DNA of 64,000 nt. It comes from Tetmemena sp. SeJ-2015 (taxonomy: Eukaryota > Ciliophora > Spirotrichea > Sporadotrichida > Oxytrichidae). Made by a program: the position numbers and the translations under genes. Position 1 is the first letter of the stretch. Every line of letters starts with the position of its first letter. The notes below the pieces were generated by a model. The model was not told the DNA's origin. It was given only the letters and a program-made list of their open reading frames with translations, and ran no database searches. The stretch spans positions 1-64,000 of the forward strand of contig JAJKFJ010022856.1 of NCBI GenBank assembly GCA_027382625.1, read 5' to 3'. Positions 21,493 to 34,014 of the stretch are shown one piece after another.

Positions 21493-24400
21493 TCATCTCT
21501 CCCTTGTTTTCTAAACTTAAATACAATTTCTATTAAAATATCTCTATAGCTTCAAAAGCTTTATAAGGTCAAGAAGTTACTCGTTTTAAAATTCGTATTG
21601 AAGAGGCTCTTCCTAATCCTCAGTATCCTCTTAGAACATCATGTGATTGCTGTTATCGTGTTAAGTATTTACCTGTAAATTATGTACAACCTTGTCCTCT
21701 TCCTCTGGCTCATTTCCCTCCATAAAAATATAACTATTATGGATTACAGCTTCCCTCCTCGTCTTCTCCCATATCCATATAACCGTGGATATCCTCATTA
21801 ATTTCATTCTAAAGTCTTCTATGTCTGAACACTCTCAACCTTTAAGAGGGATCATCATCTTCCTCCCCTCTGTCTTCACCTTCATCATAAATCTCATGAG
21901 GTCGATATGCTCCTACTGACCTAGATTTACGAAACTTCTTCAACAAGCTTCTCAACTTCTTTCCCTTTGCTGAGTATAGTTAATAAGATGAATTCATAAT
22001 AAATCAAATTTTAATCCTCAATATCAACTTCATTGTAATCGGTAAGTTAATCAAACATTGAAATCTAGCCATTTAATTGTGCCAATTCTAAGTCCTTAAT
22101 GTCTTCATTTAAGGTGCTAGTGGGTTGCATTTGAGAAGGAGCCTATGCTACTGGTATCTGATTTTACACACTTTCAAAATTTTTCAATGTTGGTGCTGTA
22201 ATACTTGGTTAATCTTCATTAGCAACTTCGTTTTACACACTTTAATTCATGATCAACTCATTTTTGGAGTATTTTGGAAGTGAACTGCTTTTAGGAGTTG
22301 CTGAGACTTTAAGAGGACTGTTTTTCTTGAGTTTGACTGGTGTAATTTAAATATCAGTCCTTTATTTCTGATCATAATGTGCTTCTTGTTAGGAATTAAA
22401 ATTTTCGGCTTGATCTTTCATTATAACGAGTGCTTGATTTTACTGTATCTTTTCTTAAGTTTCAGGTTGAGAGTCTTGTGCGTTAGCAGCTTACTCATGC
22501 ACAAATTAACTCTATAAATTTTACTGGCTCTCTACACTTGCTCTTCCAACAGTCTCCTCTAACTGTACTTATGAAACAACCTTCTTCAATTATCTTGAAC
22601 TATCGAGAGATAATTCCTTAGTAGGGTTGTTGTTTTGTTGAAAGAAAGAGCTTGTGACAGAGTTGGACTTACTCAAGTCCTTTCCAAGTAAGAATTTCGC
22701 AAAGTCATCTACTGTTTAAACTTCACTCAGGGGCTTGTTGAAAGCTATGTCTTCATTAATTTAAAATGCTTATTGCTAAAGAGGTTAGGCTGTAATTTGG
22801 CTGTCTTAAATCTGTATCATTATCATTTGAAATAGCTAAATAGAAATATAAGCTTCTCTCTTATGATATAGTTTAGATATAGAAAAATCATTTGAGGGAT
22901 GGCTTATCCCTCTAAAGCTAAGTTGGTGTATTAGTCTGAAGTTCTTAAAGGTGAGGGACAACTATCTCTCTTCGAGTTAAGAGCAGAGAGAGTTTGGTCT
23001 AAGGTGCCTGAGAATAGATCAGTCTGCTAAAATTCTAGCTTGAACTTAAATAAGTAAAGACTTCAAAAATTAAACCAATGAACTGATTTCTATCATCTCG
23101 ATCAGAAGTTAGAGCTTCCTCACTATCAAGTCTAAAAGCTGCTAATAACTTTTCTCTTTAACTTTTGAGTGGACTTTCATTTCTCAAAATGTCCAACTTG
23201 GTGGAGAATTACTGATTCATTTAAAAGTTTTCTGCTGATGGGTTGTTGTTAAGAACTCCTAAGCTAAACTTTGAAATTAATTGAGCATCTCTTTGCTCAT
23301 ATAAGTATTCATTTTTGTTAAAATAAAACTCATAGACGATCTAAGATTAGTTCTGAGTGTTATTTACAGATTAGTAGAGCGATGAGAGCTAGTCAGGAGG
23401 AAATAAAATAAAGCAACATTCTAAATGCTCCATTTTCAGATGAAAGTTCTCTCATGAGCTTTCTCTACATCCTGCTTCTGCGTTCTCTGGAAGCCTAACT
23501 TCGAGCTCCTACACTTCCCCTCTTCTTGCTGAAATAAGATGACTAGTCATATTGCTACTGCTATCCTTCAGTTTGTCTTAAGCAATAGTTATCACTCTAA
23601 TCATCATTATCCAACTTTTGTCCATTTTCATTTTAAGCATTAGTCTAGTAATAGTTCTCTTCAAATTGCTAATAAAATGTAATCAAATTCAACAACAAAA
23701 AGCTTAATTTATTATGCTTCTCATTCTCAATTCTTTGAGCATTGTAATCACTTTGATCAGTTTTGCTTTTATGAATCTTCTTTTAGTAAGGATTAATACC
23801 AGATTCACTTCTATTAGCATTGCTTTCATAGGTCTCTATGAGAGAGTTCATTACTACATTTCTTCTCTCAGTCTAACCTTGACTCTAGATCTGTAAGTTA
23901 TGAATCTCCATATCAGTACTCTCATCCCCACTAAAGGCTTGGCTCTCATCTATCAATTGCACCTGCTTCTTACTCTCTTCAGAGGCAGCATTCCACACTT
24001 ACTAATTCTACATGCGTGTAGGTTGTAGTGTGTACCCCCTTTTCAAATCATTTAGCTAATTAGTTTTAAATTGGGCCAGATAGAGTTGCTGCTAAGTAGG
24101 CTTGTAATTCTGCACTTTCGTTCTCTAACTACTCTTGGTTAAAATAAGGAAGAACAATAGTTAAATGATAATGAGTTGTCTTCAATGACTTCTTTTCAAA
24201 ATCCATTCGTACTTTTTTTGATTAATATTTGTCCAATCTATAATAAATTTTAATTCCCAAGCAATCTATTCTCCTAGAAGTTTTAATTAATGTATAGATA
24301 GAGTATTAAGAAATAAGAATGATTATGTTGGATAAACTCTCTCTCTCTCTCATAAGATCTCATAAGAATATATTGTTGGCAGCCTTCTGTAATATTCCAC

Positions 24401-26619
24401 TTCTGTTGACGCTTCCATTTCCATTGGCTTACTGATTGCTTAAATTAAAGTTGTTAGGATTCTACTACTGTCCCAAGAAACTTCCATTCGGTTGATTTTA
24501 GCTTACAATGGTATTAATTAAAAATATAAATAAGCTTGAACTGACTCTCTAGCCACTTTATGAAGAACCATATCCATATTGCTACTACTATTGAATCTGC
24601 CTCCCTCCTTATGAGATGAAGTTCTGCTAGGCCATAACTTAAGGAGAATACTAAGATTAAGGAAAAATATCTATAAAAACTTATACTTGTGAATATTCTT
24701 ACTATTCTAAGAGTTTCCTCCTCCGATGGCTGGAGTTATACCTCTCTGTCTCATTTAATTTTAAGGTTAGGGAGGAAGCTAGTTATTGTTTTGTTGCATA
24801 ATCCCCTGCATTCCTGAGCTAGCATTATTGAAATTTGGCATTCTTTGGTTTTGTTGTTGGCTTCCTGGAGCTTGATACATCTGATTTTAATTCTGCAATG
24901 GATACTACTGTTACTGCATGTTGTTAGCGCCTGCAGCTGATATCTCTATGGTTTATGAATAGTAAGGATGATCTCTATTTGGAAGCTGCTAGCTTAGATT
25001 TCCTCTGTCAATATGCCTTACACTAAAGCAAGAGAATAAATATTAAATAAATTGCTTACTCCCTATTGAACCCATGCTGCTAAAGTCTTTTGTGTTATTC
25101 TTGTAAGTCTATATTTTTGGCTTTTTGCGAATGCATTCCAGGATCCATAAATCTCTTAAGATTATTGATACCTGGAATTAGGGCATATTAGTTATTATCA
25201 AAGTGCTTATAGGCTATTAAATCCTCCTTATTAAGTTTCTTCTCAACATCTTACATTATAAATGCAGAGTTAATCAATAAACAACATCTGTCATATTACC
25301 ATAGCCTTAAAGCTCTCTATTATACTTTATCTGAGTCTCGAGTAGATCTCTATACTATTGCTGTCTTTTCTTTCTCTCTTCCACCTCAGCTTAGTTAAGC
25401 TGGTTTATTTAATTTTAGTTGCTTTGAAACTGTGCTTTTTCAAACTAGTTAATTTACCTTTCAAGGTCCTTCAACTTAATATTTAAGAGTACTTAAAAAA
25501 ACTATAGATAACTTTTCTTTCTCCTCCATTTGCTTGCGGATATCATCTTTGGCATTTTTCTCTTGATTGATGCGTTAAAGTTGCCTCTATCTTTCTCTCT
25601 CTGCTTATTGCTAATTGTACGCCTATAGTGCCTCGTGCTATTTCCTCTCATCTTAATAGTTCTGCATGTTCTTCATGTCTCCCACTTACTGCTAATAAAG
25701 CTCCTATTTCCTTTGTTGGTTGTGATCGAATCTCTCAAACTTTTGCTTATACTCTAGTTCATTCATCATCTATCGTTGAGCATTTTATTCCATCTATTAG
25801 AGAGTCTCTTTTGATTCTTGCTGCTACATAAGCGAATCTAACTGTCTCATTTTATTGCGATAGTCTATGTTGTTCTTCAGCTAATTAGCATAGTCTTATC
25901 TCTTGAGTCTTTCTTGTTCTCTGTGCTTCTGCTCCTCTGTCAATGCTTGCTGAGATATCTGCTAAGCCTAACTTTAATCCTGCTCTTTCTAAAACGATGA
26001 TGATTGAGTGTGATTACTTACAGTCATTTTGAGTCTATTCTAGTATTCCTCCATTTGCCTGCGATTGAGCTCAAGCAGTCTATTCTTGAGATCTTGCTCT
26101 TGTTACTTGACTTACTGTTAGTATGTGTCTTGCTAGTTTAGTTTTTACTATTGCTGATTAGCCTCATTAAGTCTGATTTGTCTCTCCAACTCTTTGTGCT
26201 TATTTCTCATTTCAATATCTCTCTACAGCTCTTCCCTATAACATAAGTTTAAGACTATGATTGCAATCTAGAATAGCTAAGTGAATTGGAGTTTGTTTGC
26301 ATTGCTTACATATACTCTCTCTTTCTTTGGACATCCTGTTCACTTTGAATTTACGCCTGCTTTTCAGCTATCTCAACTTGATGTTTTATAACTGCTCCCC
26401 ACTCGTCCAGTTTGCCGTTGTGGAGCTTGGGGTAGTAACGTTTGTTCTCTTCTAGCAGTTTATTTATTCGCTCTTCTTTTTCATCTAAGGGCCTTTTAAC
26501 TCCAAAAGTGTGCAGTTTCAAGGGGTCGATCTATAAACCTTTAAATAAGAGAATAGAGAAAAGTTGGTAGCAGAGAAATTTTGTTCAGAAGAGAATTGAC
26601 TTACGATGTTAGTTGTCAT
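21493..26619 (-). CDS. very large coiled-coil and Gln/Asn-rich protein
   Basis: Starts MTTNI at 26619, then a GT-AG intron leads to IDPLKLHTFGVKRPLDEKEE. A long Gln/Glu/Arg coiled coil runs to about 25490 (for example EERINKLLEENKRYYPKL, NKMRQLDSLMQQQ), with further introns (one of about 76 nt near 26285). Next is MTDVEKKLNKEDLIAYKHFD, then Asn/Gln/Gly-rich low complexity (QMYQAPGSQQQNQRMPNFNN) to about 24350. Long polar MDSs follow to 22020. The acidic/basic C-terminus starts near 21997 (AKGKKLRSLLKKFRKSRSVG) and ends in TGA at 21493-21495. It might be two genes, split near 21997. The N-terminal half resembles ciliary coiled-coil proteins; function unknown. Confidence 0.55.
21722..21758. other. 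IES, 37 bp, pointer TTCCCTCC
   Basis: TTCCCTCC at 21714-21721 and 21751-21758. Removal joins ...YMDMGEDEEG to NEPEEEDKVVHNLQ... on the minus strand; without it the frame ends at TGA. Confidence 0.8.
24335..24350. repeat. short (CT)n run with adjacent direct repeat
   Basis: About eight CT dinucleotides, followed at once by CATAAGA repeated after three bases. The run lies in an AT-rich interruption of the large coiled-coil gene, so it is probably inside eliminated or intronic DNA. Confidence 0.6.
25252..25289. other. IES, 38 bp, pointer CAACATCT
   Basis: CAACATCT at 25244-25251 and 25282-25289. On the minus strand, removal joins ...LQGYGNMTDV to EKKLNKEDLIAYKH..., replacing a frame that ends in TGA. 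Confidence 0.8.
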
Positions 26620-26765
26620 TAAAGCTAAAATATTATGTAAAATATAAGCTAATAACGAATTTAAATGCAGATATATAAATGATGACGATATTGAGAGTAA
26701 GTATTTGTAAGATGATGATTGGATTTAAGATCAATAAATAATATTTTAATCATAAGTTTATCAAA
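26620..26765. promoter_or_regulatory. divergent intergenic region
   Basis: 146 bp of AT-rich sequence separate two divergent start codons (minus 26619, plus 26766). It must hold both 5' ends, possible shared promoter elements, and a chromosome breakage site if the two genes end up on separate somatic molecules. No specific motif identified. Confidence 0.4.
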
Positions 26766-28170
26766 ATGCCAGAACACTCCAAGGACTCTCCTGCTATCCA
26801 GAGTCACCCATAGTAGCACTAACCAAATATCAGGAGTAGCTTTTCCTTTGAAGATAAGGACTAAGCTCCTCAACCACACTCACTTTAATAAGAGTAAGAA
26901 GACATACATCTTGAAAACTAATTACTTTCTTAAATCCTTCTTTACTATTCTAAAATCTAAACCTACTTCTAGAAATAATCATCTCTCTGGAAACCAAGAA
27001 TCTACTCAGGCATCCAACGATGAAGCTTCAATTTTAAGATAATAATTTTATGATGAAACAACCATTCCATCTTATAGTATTGGATTTGATTTCGGAGCCA
27101 AAAACAAAAGACTCATCGACAAAGAAATTGAAAATGACTCTTAATAACAAATAAAATTTTACACTTTTAAATCAATTAATTATATTTATTTTTATATTAT
27201 GAAAATTAAACTAAAAATGTATAATTTAAATCAATTTAGAATTAAATTTTGTGGTTAATTTTTATTATAAATTCTTAAATTACTTATAATTTGCACTGGT
27301 TCATAATAAATTGTTTAAAATGATGATATTTATCTCTGTTATGGGAAGGGATCTGAGTGATGAGCAAATACAAATCCTAACTCAGCAACAGAAAAAATAG
27401 ATAATGCAAAATGTGTTTAAAATGGAGCCAACTGATTTTATCTCTCACGCCCATTTCCTTACTAGCTTGAACACCTTTTATAAATTAATAATATAATTAA
27501 AAACTTAATAATCAAATAAATGAAGTTCCAAATTATTTTGAGTCTCAATACGCTGATTTTTAACTTACTCAGCGTTTTAATTAAAAATTCCTAATAGAAA
27601 TTTGGGTGGTAGCACTTAAATCGAGTGCTAATTAAAAAATCATCATAGTTAAGTTATTTCTTAAATTAAGGAGACTTAGAGGCTGCTTTAAATAAATTTT
27701 ATTAAGATTTTAACCTATGAAGAGGTGGCTAAGTTAGAAGGAAGAGATGAAACTGATCCAGACGCTCGCTACTTGGCCTAGTATTTATTTTACTATTTAG
27801 CTCATCAACTGCGTCAACTAACCCAAGAACAAACAAATATTCTGCTATCTCAATCTGGGTTGCAAATAAGAGCTCGTAGACTAATCAAAATTAAAACTCA
27901 TCGATATTTAAACTAATCCAACTGCATGCTTAAATACCAGAAGTCTACATTTATGTGCAAGCAAAATTATAAATATGTGCTCTTTATTCATAAAAAAATG
28001 CAAGGAGAAATAACTAAGATTCAAAGAGTGCCATAAAGCTAAGCTAAATTCTGCCATTCTTTCTCTACAGAGTTTTTGAGTTCAGCTAAGGATAGGGAAT
28101 ACACACAAGACAGATAAAATTAGCACAAGTTTAAGTAATTTTGTATGATTAAGTTTAGTAGAGTTAATAA
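26766..28170 (+). CDS. unrecognised multi-MDS protein
   Basis: ATG 26766 opens MPEHSKDSPAIQSHPQQHQP and a Ser/Gln-rich N-terminus. A probable 40-bp IES (TTCT pointer, about 26931-26970) restores the frame to RNNHLSGNQESTQASNDEAS and SIGFDFGAKNKRLIDKEIEN. After an AT-rich block (27165-27325), MGRDLSDEQIQILTQQQKKQ and FKMEPTDFISHAHFLTSLNT follow. After a second block (27490-27690) come EGRDETDPDARYLAQYLFYY and ATG-free coding with CKQNYKYVLFIHKKMQGEIT. The frame stays open into the 3' end of the next, convergent gene, so the stop is uncertain. No family recognised. Confidence 0.5.
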
Positions 28171-28200
28171 AAGTTTAAAGCCTTTCGAGTTTTTATATAA

Positions 28201-29991
28201 TCAATTGATCGATAATTAATAAATTTTGATCGTGTCTTATTCTTCTCTAGGGGCTACTACAAGCAAATTCTATCCATCTAACATAACTTGGCACTATGAT
28301 ATTATAGCGTTGGTCTTATTACCCTTCTCAAACTTGAATTCCTTTCTCTTCCTTGCAGATTCAATCTACTAAATCGCTTCAAGTTTTAATTTAATCCGAA
28401 TAAATAAAGATTATAATTTAAAATGACTTCAAACTGATGCTAAACCATTCTATCTCCTGGAGATATGATAATTCCTTGCTCGTAGAAAGTCTTATAAGAG
28501 TATCCCACACATGCCTCTGCAATCATGTCAAGTTCAAACTTGAAGTCTGGTGGGCTTACAGTTGCAATGAACTAGAAAGGCAATTGAGTAGGCACTTATC
28601 TGACTAATGAAAGATTTGTAATATCATAAATATGGAGCTCCTGATCAAGTGATACTGCGAGGTAGCGAGTTTAAAGCTACTTTAGGCAGTGGATGTGCTT
28701 ATTTTGGATGTTGATAACTTGGGATTTATTTTTGGGTGAGTCTATAGAATAGTACTAATATAAGACGACCTGATTTTTCATTTAATGGCCATTCCTTATG
28801 AGAGCTATGAGTGTGCTTGGGTCTCCTTGTTCTTATCCGAGAGTGTTCTGGAAATCATTATTGAGTTCAATCATTTTAAATTGTTTGAGTTGATAAAGTA
28901 TAACAAAATTATATACAGTAGTAAATGAGGTTAGCGAAGGGCCTGCAAGAATCAGTTATGAATTGAGAAGGGTGGAATCTCACAATATCTTAACAATTCA
29001 AGCTATTTTGATCCCAAATTCTAAATAAGCCCCCTCTACTGACTGTTATAAAATTAGGACTTGGAAGGTTCATTTTAAAATACAGTTGAGAATTAAATTT
29101 AAATAGAGATTGGGTAAAATATTAAATGGAAAAATTCATCTTGTAACAGTTGAAATCACAGATTCACCCGCTGCTCTTGATGAGGGTTCCCACACAAATG
29201 TTAAAGGATAAAATATTATTGATTCTTGGTGCTGATATCTGATGGTTCAAATAATTTTTGAAATATTTCAACAGTCACTGATTTGCTTTAATTTAAAAAT
29301 AAATTCTATGTTTCTATTAATTCTCAGCAATAATGAAACCAAATATAAACCATAGGTTTTGAAGATAGAGTACCTCTACAAGTGGTTAAGGAAGTCTTTA
29401 TCGAATTGATTCACAGATCCTTTCTTAAAATCAATGAAGTAGCTTTGATCTTCTCGAGACCCTACCAAAACTTTGCTTTCATCTCCATGGTAAACATCAA
29501 TAACACTTATATTTTAAGCTATTCTCTCAACTATTATAAAAGAAATGCTTAAATTTTATTAAAATCAACGTCAAAAGGTAAGTCATCACGTTCTATAGTT
29601 ACACTTGACACTACTTCATTAGTTTAGAGGTTAACAATTTCGACCTGATTGATTAGCAAATAAGATTACATATTGAGTGATTGTTGGCATAAAGTGCAAT
29701 GAAGAGGTTATCTCTAAGATGGATGACTCTTACACAGAATCTATCTTGTCTCCCTTTATAGTTTTGAGAAGAGTGATCTGACTACAGAAAGGAGTGGGCA
29801 GACAAGTCTTGAATATGTTATTCTCATGCGTCGAGTAGAAACTGCTTGACTTCCTAGAACATAGTTGTAGTAAGAGTAGCTCGAATTGAGTTGAAGTAGT
29901 TTTAAAAGTGATTAAATGAATTTAATTTGAGGGAGCATATCACAGACAGTAAAATTTTCTAAAATTCATCAAAGTAAGGACCAAAATTCAT
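28201..29991 (-). CDS. beta-propeller-like protein, tandem paralogue 1
   Basis: A candidate start is ATG 29991 (MNFGPYFDEFQ). Segments include CVRVIHLRDNLFIALYANNH, NQVEIVNLQTNEVVSSVTIE, SVIDVYHGDESKVLVGSRED, CLKQLQTRYLAVSLDQELHI (followed by YDITNLSLV) and FIATVSPPDFKFELDMIAEA. The C-terminus is CQVMLDGQNLLVVAPREEQD and TGA at 28201-28203. The repeated beta-strand pattern resembles a WD40-like propeller, but no repeat is canonical. Each segment has a counterpart in the next gene upstream, in the same order. Short AT-rich interruptions (introns or IESs) separate the segments at matching positions. Function unknown. Confidence 0.55.
29755..29880 (-). repeat. near-identical block shared by the tandem paralogues
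   Basis: The stretch containing CTGACTACAGAAAGGAGTGG and onward to the paralogue N-termini recurs almost unchanged at about 31560-31685, an offset of about 1.8 kb. The similarity is coding, so it reflects gene duplication or conversion, not a mobile element. Confidence 0.8.
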
Positions 29992-30274
29992 CTTAAATAT
30001 AAAAAGACTAGGTTTATGTGCAAGGATATTAAGCATATCAAAATTATTTTTAGTAAATAATCATTTGCAAGGATTCATCTTTAAGATCAGAGAGTGTCTC
30101 AAAGCAAAGTTCGACGAAGCAATTCCTTTACTCAGAGATTTTGAGATCTTCAAAGAATATTGAGTTCATAGCAGACTGATAAAAATAGATCAAGAAGAAT
30201 AGAATAGTAATTTTGCATAATTAAGTTTTATTTAATAAAAGTTTAAAGCTTTTTTCTAATTTTAAAATATAAAA

Positions 30275-31765
30275 TCAATCCATGGATAATTTGTAAACTT
30301 TAATGGTGTCCTATTCTTCAGCTGGGGCTACTACAAGTAAATTCTGTCCATTAACCCTAACTTGGCACTAGGAAACAATTGCAGTTAGTTTTATTTTCAT
30401 TCTCGAGTGTGAATTCTTTTTTCCTCCTTGCCGCAATCTCGAGAATACCTTCAAGTTTTAATTTTCATTCTAATAAATGAGGATGATAATTAAAAAACTT
30501 CGAACTGGTGCTGAACCATCCTTTGTCCTGGAGATATGATAATTGCTTGCTCGTAGAAAGTGTTGTCTGAGTATCCCACACATGCCTCTGCAATCATGTC
30601 AAGTTCGAATTTGAAGCCTGATGGGCTTACAGTTGCAAGGAATTAGTAAGGATGAAGAGTTTGGACTGATCTTATTAACTAAAGCGTCTGTGTGTCATAG
30701 ATTTGTAGCTCTTGGTCGAGTGAAACAGCGAGGTAACGAGTTTAGAGCTACTTGAGGCAATGAATGTGAGCATTTTCGAAATCGATGAATTGCTACTTAT
30801 TTTTGGGGGAGTCTATGGCATAGAACTGATACAAAATTACTAGATTTTACATCTTAGAAGAGTTTCTAATCATAGCTATGAGAGTGTTAGGGGACTCAAT
30901 ATCTAATCCTAGAGAGTTTTACTCATCGTTGTTTAACTCAATCAATCAATTTTAAATCTCAAAGTAATTAGGAAAATAGATAAGGCAATAAATGATGATG
31001 GAGAAAGGCCTGCAGGTTTCAGTTATCAATTAAGAGGGATGATATTTAACGATATCTTGACAAAGTAATGTACCTTGATCCCAGACTCTCACTAATCCCC
31101 CTCTCGTGACAGTGATAAAATAAGGACGACGAAGGCTCATCATATTGAAAATATATTGATTATGAATTTAAGGTTTTGAAGATAGAATACCAATACTATA
31201 GGCTAAGGAAGCATGTTGTCAAAGTGAATCACAGTCCCTCTTTTAAAATTGACCAGGTAACTATATTTTGATCGTGACCCGACCAAAACTTTGCTTTCGT
31301 CTCCATGGAAAACATCAACTAGCAAATATTTAAAGTTACTCTCATAGCCTAAATCACAGTTAAGCTTTAAAAGAATCAACGTCTAAAGGTATGTCTTCGT
31401 GCTAAATTTGGATACTCTTAACTATTTCATTCGTCTCAATGTTCACAATTTCAACTTGATTTATCAATAAGAGAATAATGTTGATTGTTTGAGTAAAGAG
31501 AAATGAAGAGGTTGTCTTTGAAGTGGACAACTCTAATGCAAGCTCTGTTTTGTTCTCCCTTTATAGTTTTGACAAGTGTGATCTGACTACAGAAAGGAGT
31601 GGGCAGACAAGTCTTGAATATGTTATTCTCATGCGTCGAGTAGAAATTGTTTGACTTCCTAGAACCTAGTTGTAGTAAGTGCCTTGCTTTGAATAGAGGC
31701 AGGAATTCCAGGGTTTGCAGAGTTGCTCCGATTGAGTTGCAGAAGTAATAAAAATTGTTCATCAA
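30275..31765 (-). CDS. beta-propeller-like protein, tandem paralogue 2
   Basis: Starts at ATG 31765 (MMNNFYYFCNSIGATLQTLE). Its N-terminal part, with FYSTHENNIFKTCLPTPFCS and CIRVVHFKDNLFISLYSNNQ, aligns directly with paralogue 1. It continues with NQVEIVNIETNEIVKSIQIQ. The C-terminal segment CQVRVNGQNLLVVAPAEEQD differs from the paralogue by a few residues and ends in TGA at 30275-30277. A TGA after LIDKSS shows that an intron or IES is needed at the same place as in paralogue 1. The pair is head-to-tail on the minus strand. Confidence 0.55.
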
Positions 31766-32159
31766 GAAAATAAATTAATAATATTCTGAAGTAAGACTGT
31801 ATTTTATTTGAAGTGGATTCCATAATTTTGGAGGTTAATTGAAATGCTTGTTGCTGTTTAAAATTATTAAATCTTTGTGAGTGCTTGGCAATTTAAAGCT
31901 ATTGTGCTATCAGATTAAGACAGATAATTCAACTGTCTATACTTTTTGAATAGAAATTTGGCATGATAATTTCTAATAACTATCTCACCATTTCTCAATC
32001 TAACTCCAATGGTGTTTGATTAAGTTGATAAAATTTAATTAAAAACATATATCATCTGATTCGCAATGTCGTTATCTCCGAGTAAAGCCACAGGCATCAA
32101 CAGCGCAGTCAATTTATATTTTATATAATTGGATTTATGTATTTAAGTGCTGGAGGGTC
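31766..32159. other. intergenic region between divergent genes
   Basis: About 390 bp of AT-rich DNA between the minus-strand paralogue start and the plus-strand coiled-coil start. No coding stretch I can support, no RNA gene and no repeat seen. Confidence 0.45.
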
Positions 32160-32781
32160 ATGTCAAAGATGTGATATCTTCTGCCTAAGTCTAAGATCTA
32201 GGATCTTTAGAGAGAGATAGAGCAATTGAATGCTGAGTACGATTCAGTCACCAACCATGTTACGCAAGCATAGCAGTAGAACGAGAAGTTATCGACCGCA
32301 ACAAGCAACTCAAATAAGTTATTTTTATTAAAGATTTCATTTATAAACTGTAGGAACAGCTCAGAGTCATCAAAATCCAGAATCAATGTTATAATAGTGC
32401 GCCATATATATTCAGAATGATGAGCTGGCAAACAGGAAAATTGAACTCACTTAGGAACTCAAGAAAGCCAAAGATGATCTCAGCACTCTAATAGAAAAGG
32501 GAGAGCAGTAGAAAAATCAGTTCCTCAGAGAGATCAATCAACTCAAGGACATGGAAAAGAAGCTTCAAGAAACCAGAGACAGAGAGAAAAGGCAGTTTGA
32601 TGACTTAGAGAGAGCTAATTAGAAGAAGATTCAAGCTTTGAACGAATCACTCGCAAGGAAGTAGCAGGAGATTGAAAATTTAAAGAGGACTCTTCTAGAG
32701 TTGAATGACAGAGAGGCGCAACGCATGGAAGAATTAGAGAAGGAAGCAGAGTTCTTCAAGAATATCCTTAAGAAGTATTGA
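32160..32781 (+). CDS. small coiled-coil protein
   Basis: ATG 32160 gives MSK, and removal of a 27-bp IES joins this to IQDLQREIEQLNAEYDSVTN. A probable GT-AG intron (from about 32316, ending TGTAG) leads to EQLRVIKIQN, and a second IES joins that to DELANRKIELTQELKKAKDD. The rest is an uninterrupted heptad-like coiled coil (FDDLERANQKKIQALNESLA) ending in TGA at 32779-32781. One further frame change near 32275-32300 is unresolved. About 170 residues, nearly all coiled coil, so probably structural (ciliary, basal-body or tether). No family name is justified. Confidence 0.65.
32171..32197. other. IES, 27 bp, pointer AAGAT
   Basis: AAGAT at 32166-32170 and 32193-32197, directly after the start codon region. 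Removal deletes an in-frame TGA and gives MSKIQDLQREIEQL. Confidence 0.75.
32384..32418. other. IES, 35 bp, pointer CAGAAT
   Basis: CAGAAT at 32378-32383 and 32413-32418. Removal joins ...LRVIKIQN to DELANRKIELTQ... in frame. Confidence 0.8.
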
Positions 32782-32856
32782 GAGAGAAGATGAAGTGCTT
32801 ATATATAAAGTTTGCAAACTTATGTAGAACTAAACTTAATTTTATAAATCTTTAAT

Positions 32857-33960
32857 TCACACCAGAGTTCTCTAGGGAAAGTTAATCAATGTCTAAGCTC
32901 GCTTTGTATTGTTGGGCGTAATCTTTGTCTCCTAATTTGTATCAACAATTTAGCTAGTTGTCTTCTTTTTAGTGACTCCTCTAAAGACAAAGTCTTATTT
33001 CTATAATAAGAGAAATGTTTTACCCAGATCTTAACTTCACATATTAAAATAGCATTAGGTATTCCTTGTGAGAGCTACTAGAGGATCTAATCTGCTTGCT
33101 GCTTTTGGTTTGTGGCAGTCTCAAGCATAAGTTGTAGGTCTTGGAGGTTTTAGCTGAAATCTATTATAGACCTCTCGTTCTTGAGCTTGTTCTACTGGAA
33201 GGCACTAACTTTCTCGTTCATGCCAGGAAAGTAAGGCACAGATAAATCATGCTGAGAGTAGCTCTGCCCAGCAGAAGGACTTTAGTTAGGATTTAAAAGT
33301 TCTCTTCTTAAATTTAATAGGAAAAAGTCTTATGCAAATTTATCTTTGGAAAAGGATATCACTATTAGTTGGCTTTGAATTCTAAGATAGCTTTTGGAGA
33401 GGTACTTGAAGCTTTAATATAAATTGACTTGGAAAAATATAAGCAGGTCAATTTTTTCAGGAGGATCTTACTGTAGCTCTTGAGGTAAGTAGTTGAGATA
33501 GTCATTTAATAATTTTAAATATTTTAAATTTCTTTATAAGTAAAAAGCAATGATTGGTAGACTCTTGCTGGGGTGGTTATTCAACTGAGTACATTTAGGT
33601 GCTAAACTGATCATTTTGGTCCACTGGAGGTTCCTAATTTTGGAATTCCACTCCATAATTCTGAGTTTCATCATAGCGAATATCTTAAGGAGGTAGTGGT
33701 TCAAATGGTACTATTTTAGATTAATTATATTAAAGAATATATTTCTTGAGGGAAGTTAGTGAAATTGTTATACTGATCATTTGATAGATCACCATGAATA
33801 GGTTGTTGATTTGCAGAGTAGAATGCTCTTTGGTTTTATGAGACTGGAGACAGATACTACTAGTTCTTGCTTGCATAATCCTGATATATTGGCTATTAAA
33901 ATTAAAAATAATTCTATAATTTCTTCAGATTTTTATGGCTAAAAATATAATGGCTAAGTG
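32857..33960 (-). CDS. unrecognised Gln-rich protein
   Basis: The N-terminal region (near 33890-33540) is Gln/Asn/Tyr-rich (QDYASKNQQYLSPVSQNQRA; FEPLPPQDIRYDETQNYGVE). A middle segment has GQSYSQHDLSVPYFPGMNEK followed by a helix, NKLKNERSIIDFSQNLQDLQ. The C-terminal segment is Lys/Thr-rich (GVTKKKTTSQIVDTNQETKI) and ends in TGA at 32857-32859. AT-rich interruptions near 33720, 33330-33450 and 33020 are probable IESs or introns. The start codon is unresolved. Function unknown. Confidence 0.5.
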
Positions 33961-34014
33961 AAATGACTAGATGGAGTAACTTAGCGGTGAGGGAGTTATT
34001 CTGTAAAGGGTCTG

